Part shown: positions 22,504 through 25,689 of the stretch, in pieces | How the letters are laid out: every line of letters begins with the position of its first letter | Position numbering within the stretch: the stretch's first letter is position 1 | Assembly (NCBI GenBank): GCA_003614735.1 | Contig: KZ992624.1 | Coordinates: 1 to 25,689 of the forward strand | From: Thamnocephalis sphaerospora | Taxonomy: Eukaryota; Zoopagomycota; Zoopagomycetes; Zoopagales; Sigmoideomycetaceae | Direction of reading: 5' to 3' | DNA length: 25,689 bases | Program-made: the position numbers and the translations under genes | Notes under the pieces: generated by a model | What the model saw: only the letters and a program-made list of their open reading frames with translations | The model's database searches: none | What the model was told of the DNA's origin: nothing

Positions 22504-25500
22504 TCATACGTTGCCACTGAACGCTTCTTGAACAATCAGCGCACCACGCTGTAGATTTGTATCCAGTGCGTGCCGCGTTAGTGCGCCCTTTGTGCCTCGC
22601 TTTTGAAAGCTCGCGTGGCGCCCAGCACCATGGCCGACATGTCGCGATCCGACCGCCTGATTGCTGCGCCCCCCACGAAGCGTTCCGACGGCATTCACCG
22701 TCTCCTGGAGACTAGCGATCTGATCGCTCTGAAGCGGTCGAATGATGCAGAGACATGGCGATCAGTGAAAGTGACGCAGCATTGGAGCACCGCCAAACCC
22801 CTACCTTGACCTCCATGTTTGCCGTAGCCTCGCGCAAGAGCCCCGCCAGTTTGTGTCGCTGCAGTGTATACTTGGCCTCCGAAGGGAAGGCATCGATGCG
22901 CTGTAATAGATCGTTGTATCGCCTACGTCTTTGCATCAGCACGCGCAAAGTGCAACCGCGTTCACAGAACGCATCTATACGCACATGCGTAGATGTCGAA
23001 ATTCGTCTTCGGCTATTCGCAGCGCGCGTCGGGCCGTCCTGTCTGGCGAACGCATTCCGCCAAATGCATCAACGTAGTATTCCTCTTCAACCGACTCTAC
23101 TAGTGCCCCGTTAGCATGCGCTAGTACTGGTATGCAATAGACTGCGTACCATCCGAAGCATGTACACCAGGGTATGCGCCAGTGCCAGGATTCATGTCCT
23201 TTACACCGCGCGCTTTCCGCGTGCACACAGTGCATCGAGAGGGGTCGTGCGACTTCAGTGTAGAGTATGCATGCTGAAGATTACGCGTAATCATGGGCAG
23301 CGGCCCGTGAGCCTACCATTTACAAGTTCAATATACACAACACCCACGTTAGCAGGAGAAGACAAAGTTAATGCTTGGACACCTACCAGCAAATTCGTAT
23401 CTGCCTTCTGGCCACGGCGCACACGTAAAGGAGCAGTGCTGTCGTTTTGTGGCTGTCGCCCGCTAGTCGGCGCCCCCAAATCCATCTTCTAAGCACAAAT
23501 CTCAGTCAACATACCGACAACATGCATAGTATCCATGTCCTAGCCATCATCTGGCTGTACAATGTTCAGTAGTAAAGCCTACCTTGGCGGCGGCTTCCGA
23601 CGCTGATTTCGTTTGGGTAGCTTGATCGCACTGGCCGTGGCATAAGCATACAACTTTATAAGCAAAGCGTAAGCTAGCGCTCACCTTTTTTGTATTCACA
23701 GCGTGCTCTGTAAGCGTACTAGGGACCGGCTGTCAATTGCGGGTAGGCCTATCAGCTGCTAGCAACTCAAAGGTGCCTCATTCGCAATACTGCACTTACT
23801 TTACATGGAATCCATGCATGTTGGCGATGCGTGCCAGTCTTATCTTGTGCCTCACACTCGTCGGCGCCCACATTCGCGTCTGCCCAGGTTTGGCCCACCA
23901 TATCTTGCGGATGGTTTGGAGATACAGGAGATAATGCTGGTGCACATGCATCGGCAGGCTCCAGTGGCTGTGGAGGCGGCGAAGGTGAGCGCAGCAGATC
24001 CAGTGCATGCAGTGCTGCATCACGCTCTTCCTCGACCTCCCGAATTCGATAGCCGGTATACTCCAGTTGCCGCTGTAGCAGGCGACAATGCGCTCGTGCC
24101 TCGTGCAAGGCACCGGCATCTGCAACTAGATGATGCACGTCTGTTAGTGCATATGGCCAAACCAACCATCCGGCGCCACTTGCCATGTGTATTGGCATAA
24201 TTGCCGACGGGCTCAGTGTTGACAGATGCATCGATCATACGAGCCCGCACCATATGCGTCTGTCCAGCAGCCTCATCATGATGCATTTTTGGCTGATTGT
24301 TAAGGCCGTATGTATCGACCCGTCCGCGTTCATTCTCCAGTTTCCGTAGTCTTACGCGGTACTCGCCGAGCTGGCGCGTAGTCTGTTCCATTTTTACTGC
24401 CATACGATCCATCTCTCGTTGAGCTGCTGAGGAGCGCTGTTCCGCCTCCAAAGCCTGCTGCTGCGCGCGCACAAGTTCGCTGAAGAGATTATGCCGTGCT
24501 CGTCCTTGCTGCTGCGCGTGACGCTCTGCACTCTGTGCTCTCTCTTCTGCAGACACTAACTGTGCCCTACAGATCTGAAGATCTTGGCGGACTTTTCCCA
24601 GCTCTATTTTATCTTCCTGCAAACTCGCTGGTTTGCTTAGGTGATTAGGTGCAGTGTAAGCGGCTATAGGCGAGCGACCGTGGTTTTCAGCAACTGCTGC
24701 TGCAAGCTGTTTTTCAAGCTCCGACACACGTTGATATGCCAAGGTACGCTCATCTTCCATGCTCCTTACGCGAATCTGAAGCGATTTTAGTGCATAATCA
24801 AGTTCTTTGCGTCATTGTAGAAAGCAGGTTAGTGATATATACGGGGCACACCATCGGTCGCACGTAATGAGGTACGCTACGCAAAATCGCAGTATCATCC
24901 ACTCACCCCTGTACTTACGGTGTCGACTCGCCTCCGTCGGAAGCGTGACCAGTTCCAGAAACTTGGGCATAAACTCGCCATCCATCGTGATCTCCTCACC
25001 AATGTAGAGCGGCATATCAACCAATTCGGAAATTTCATGTCTACACTAGTGTGAGCAATATGGCAGCTACAGCAGCACAATGCCAATCTGTAGCTACGTA
25101 CGCGTCTGGTAGCAGTGGACGATCTGCTGCCAATGGCCCTGTTTTTCTGCTCTCCTGTGCACTAGTTTTAAGCTGGCTTGCTGGCCTTGATCCATGCAAT
25201 GACCGCAGTAAATCTGGTCTCTTGTGCAAGGGCTTTTGCTCTTGCGCGGACGCCATCTCCGACTTCAATACACCACCTTTGCCAATAACATCGGTGAAAA
25301 CATTCCCAGCTATCGGGCGATGACGAGTGGTGTATGGCGTTCCGCGAATGGATGCTATCCCATCAAAGCCCTGTCGCGGCATTTGGTCGTGCTCATAGGC
25401 AGACGATAGCCGCTGATGCGTGTTTGACTGGCTGAGAGGAACACCGCCGCCTGCAAGGATGCTCTCCATCTCATCAGCTGCGTCGCCGACCTCGTTTAGC

Positions 25501-25680
25501 AGCTCATCTTGATCCTGTCAACAGATGCATTAATAGCGCCAATAATACGGCTGCCCATCAGATGCGTACGCTTACCAACTTTGCTTCAATATGGGCGCAA
25601 AGCGCTTGGATGCTCCTACTGTCCTGCCCCATTTCCTGCATCTCTCGGTATATCTCCATTTCTTCTCTTTCCAGCGCCAT
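22504..25680 (-). CDS. Coiled-coil protein with Cep57/Ppc89-like C-terminus, possibly 5'-partial
   Basis: Probable spindle-pole-body/centrosome component. Exons in coding order: 25680-25576, 25514-25102, 25040-24919, 24804-24184, 24140-23800, 23729-23685, 23630-23583, 23488-23387, 23252-23150, 23099-22985, 22928-22805, 22728-22504. Sum 2364 nt, 787 aa. The middle (about residues 205-410) is a long Ala/Gln/Glu coiled coil. A CTVC pair lies at about 606-609 (HDPSRCTVCTRKARG). The C-terminal part (RALRIAEDEFRHLR, RYNDLLQRIDA, KYTLQRHKLAGLLREA, EVKSDQIASLQETV) fits the Cep57 microtubule-binding pattern: a basic coiled coil ending in KSDQI. The last about 55 residues look unstructured. The frame is open to the right edge of the window, so the ATG at 25680 may be internal. 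Coiled-coil nature is clear; the Cep57 assignment is by motif memory. Confidence 0.68.
24141..24183 (-). other. Short GC-AG intron in Cep57-like gene
   Basis: Coding strand: CATG, then GCAAGTGG to CACTAACAG, 43 nt, phase 1. It joins NTH to DVHHLVADAG in frame. A GT at GTTGGT further in would leave an intron of about 30 nt in the wrong phase. The CTAAC branch motif abuts the acceptor. Confidence 0.65.
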
Positions 25681-25689
25681 CCAAGTCAA

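Noticed and set aside
23291-23485. Separate small minus-strand gene starting at the ATG of MDLGAPTS
   Set aside because: An acceptor (GCTTAG) lies just before it and the preceding and following exons join in phase, so it is an internal exon of the Cep57-like gene.
24020-24760. Stand-alone 246-aa coiled-coil gene
   Set aside because: The frame is one exon (24804-24184) with good splice sites on both sides linking it to neighbouring exons.
1-25689. Mobile elements, tRNA or rRNA genes
   Set aside because: No transposase or polymerase motifs, terminal repeats, cloverleaf or rRNA core sequences were recognised on either strand.

Overview
The window is nuclear DNA of a fungus. It has six protein genes in 25.7 kb, interrupted by about 82 short spliceosomal introns (mostly 41-90 nt) with GTRNGY donors and frequent CTAAC branch-like motifs. 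A fungus is the best fit because it holds a Nup98-Nup96 polyprotein gene, a Dia/Bni1-type formin, a Ppc89/Cep57-like spindle-pole protein and a site-2 protease. Ascomycetes studied so far cut SREBP through the Dsc system and lack S2P, so S2P plus high intron density points to a basidiomycete or an early-diverging fungus. I cannot name the species. All exon maps were built by hand from splice consensus, reading phase and family resemblance.

Layout: (1) 13-6223 (+), a formin of 23 exons, about 1571 aa, with GBD/FH3, coiled coil, extreme poly-proline FH1, FH2 and DAD. (2) 6380-13795 (-), a Nup98-Nup96 precursor of 16 exons, about 2044 aa, with GLFG repeats, a GLEBS motif, an autoproteolytic HFS site and the Nup96 scaffold. 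Its 3' end faces the formin with 156 nt between stops. (3) A 296-nt divergent spacer, then 14092-16181 (+), a site-2 protease of 8 exons, 545 aa. (4) 16467-20830 (+), a PlsB/mitochondrial-GPAT-type glycerol-3-phosphate acyltransferase of 24 exons, about 907 aa. (5) 20960-22404 (+), a Vms1/ANKZF1-type ribosome-quality-control tRNA hydrolase of 5 exons, 391 aa, without the usual C-terminal half. (6) 22504 to at least 25680 (-), a coiled-coil protein with a Cep57-like C-terminus, at least 787 aa, possibly running off the right edge.

The genes do not form a pathway cluster. They are compact housekeeping loci for actin, nuclear pore, lipid regulation and synthesis, ribosome quality control and spindle pole. 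S2P and the acyltransferase are tandem neighbours and both touch lipid metabolism, but co-regulation is only a guess.

I found no dedicated novel system, mobile element, RNA gene or CRISPR array. The unusual signals are in gene architecture: five apparent GC-AG introns among about 82, a run of 16-34 nt micro-exons in the acyltransferase, a nucleoporin FG region built of symmetric phase-1 exons, introns whose branch motif is fused to the acceptor AG, a bacterial/mitochondrial-type GPAT in a fungus, and a shortened Vms1.
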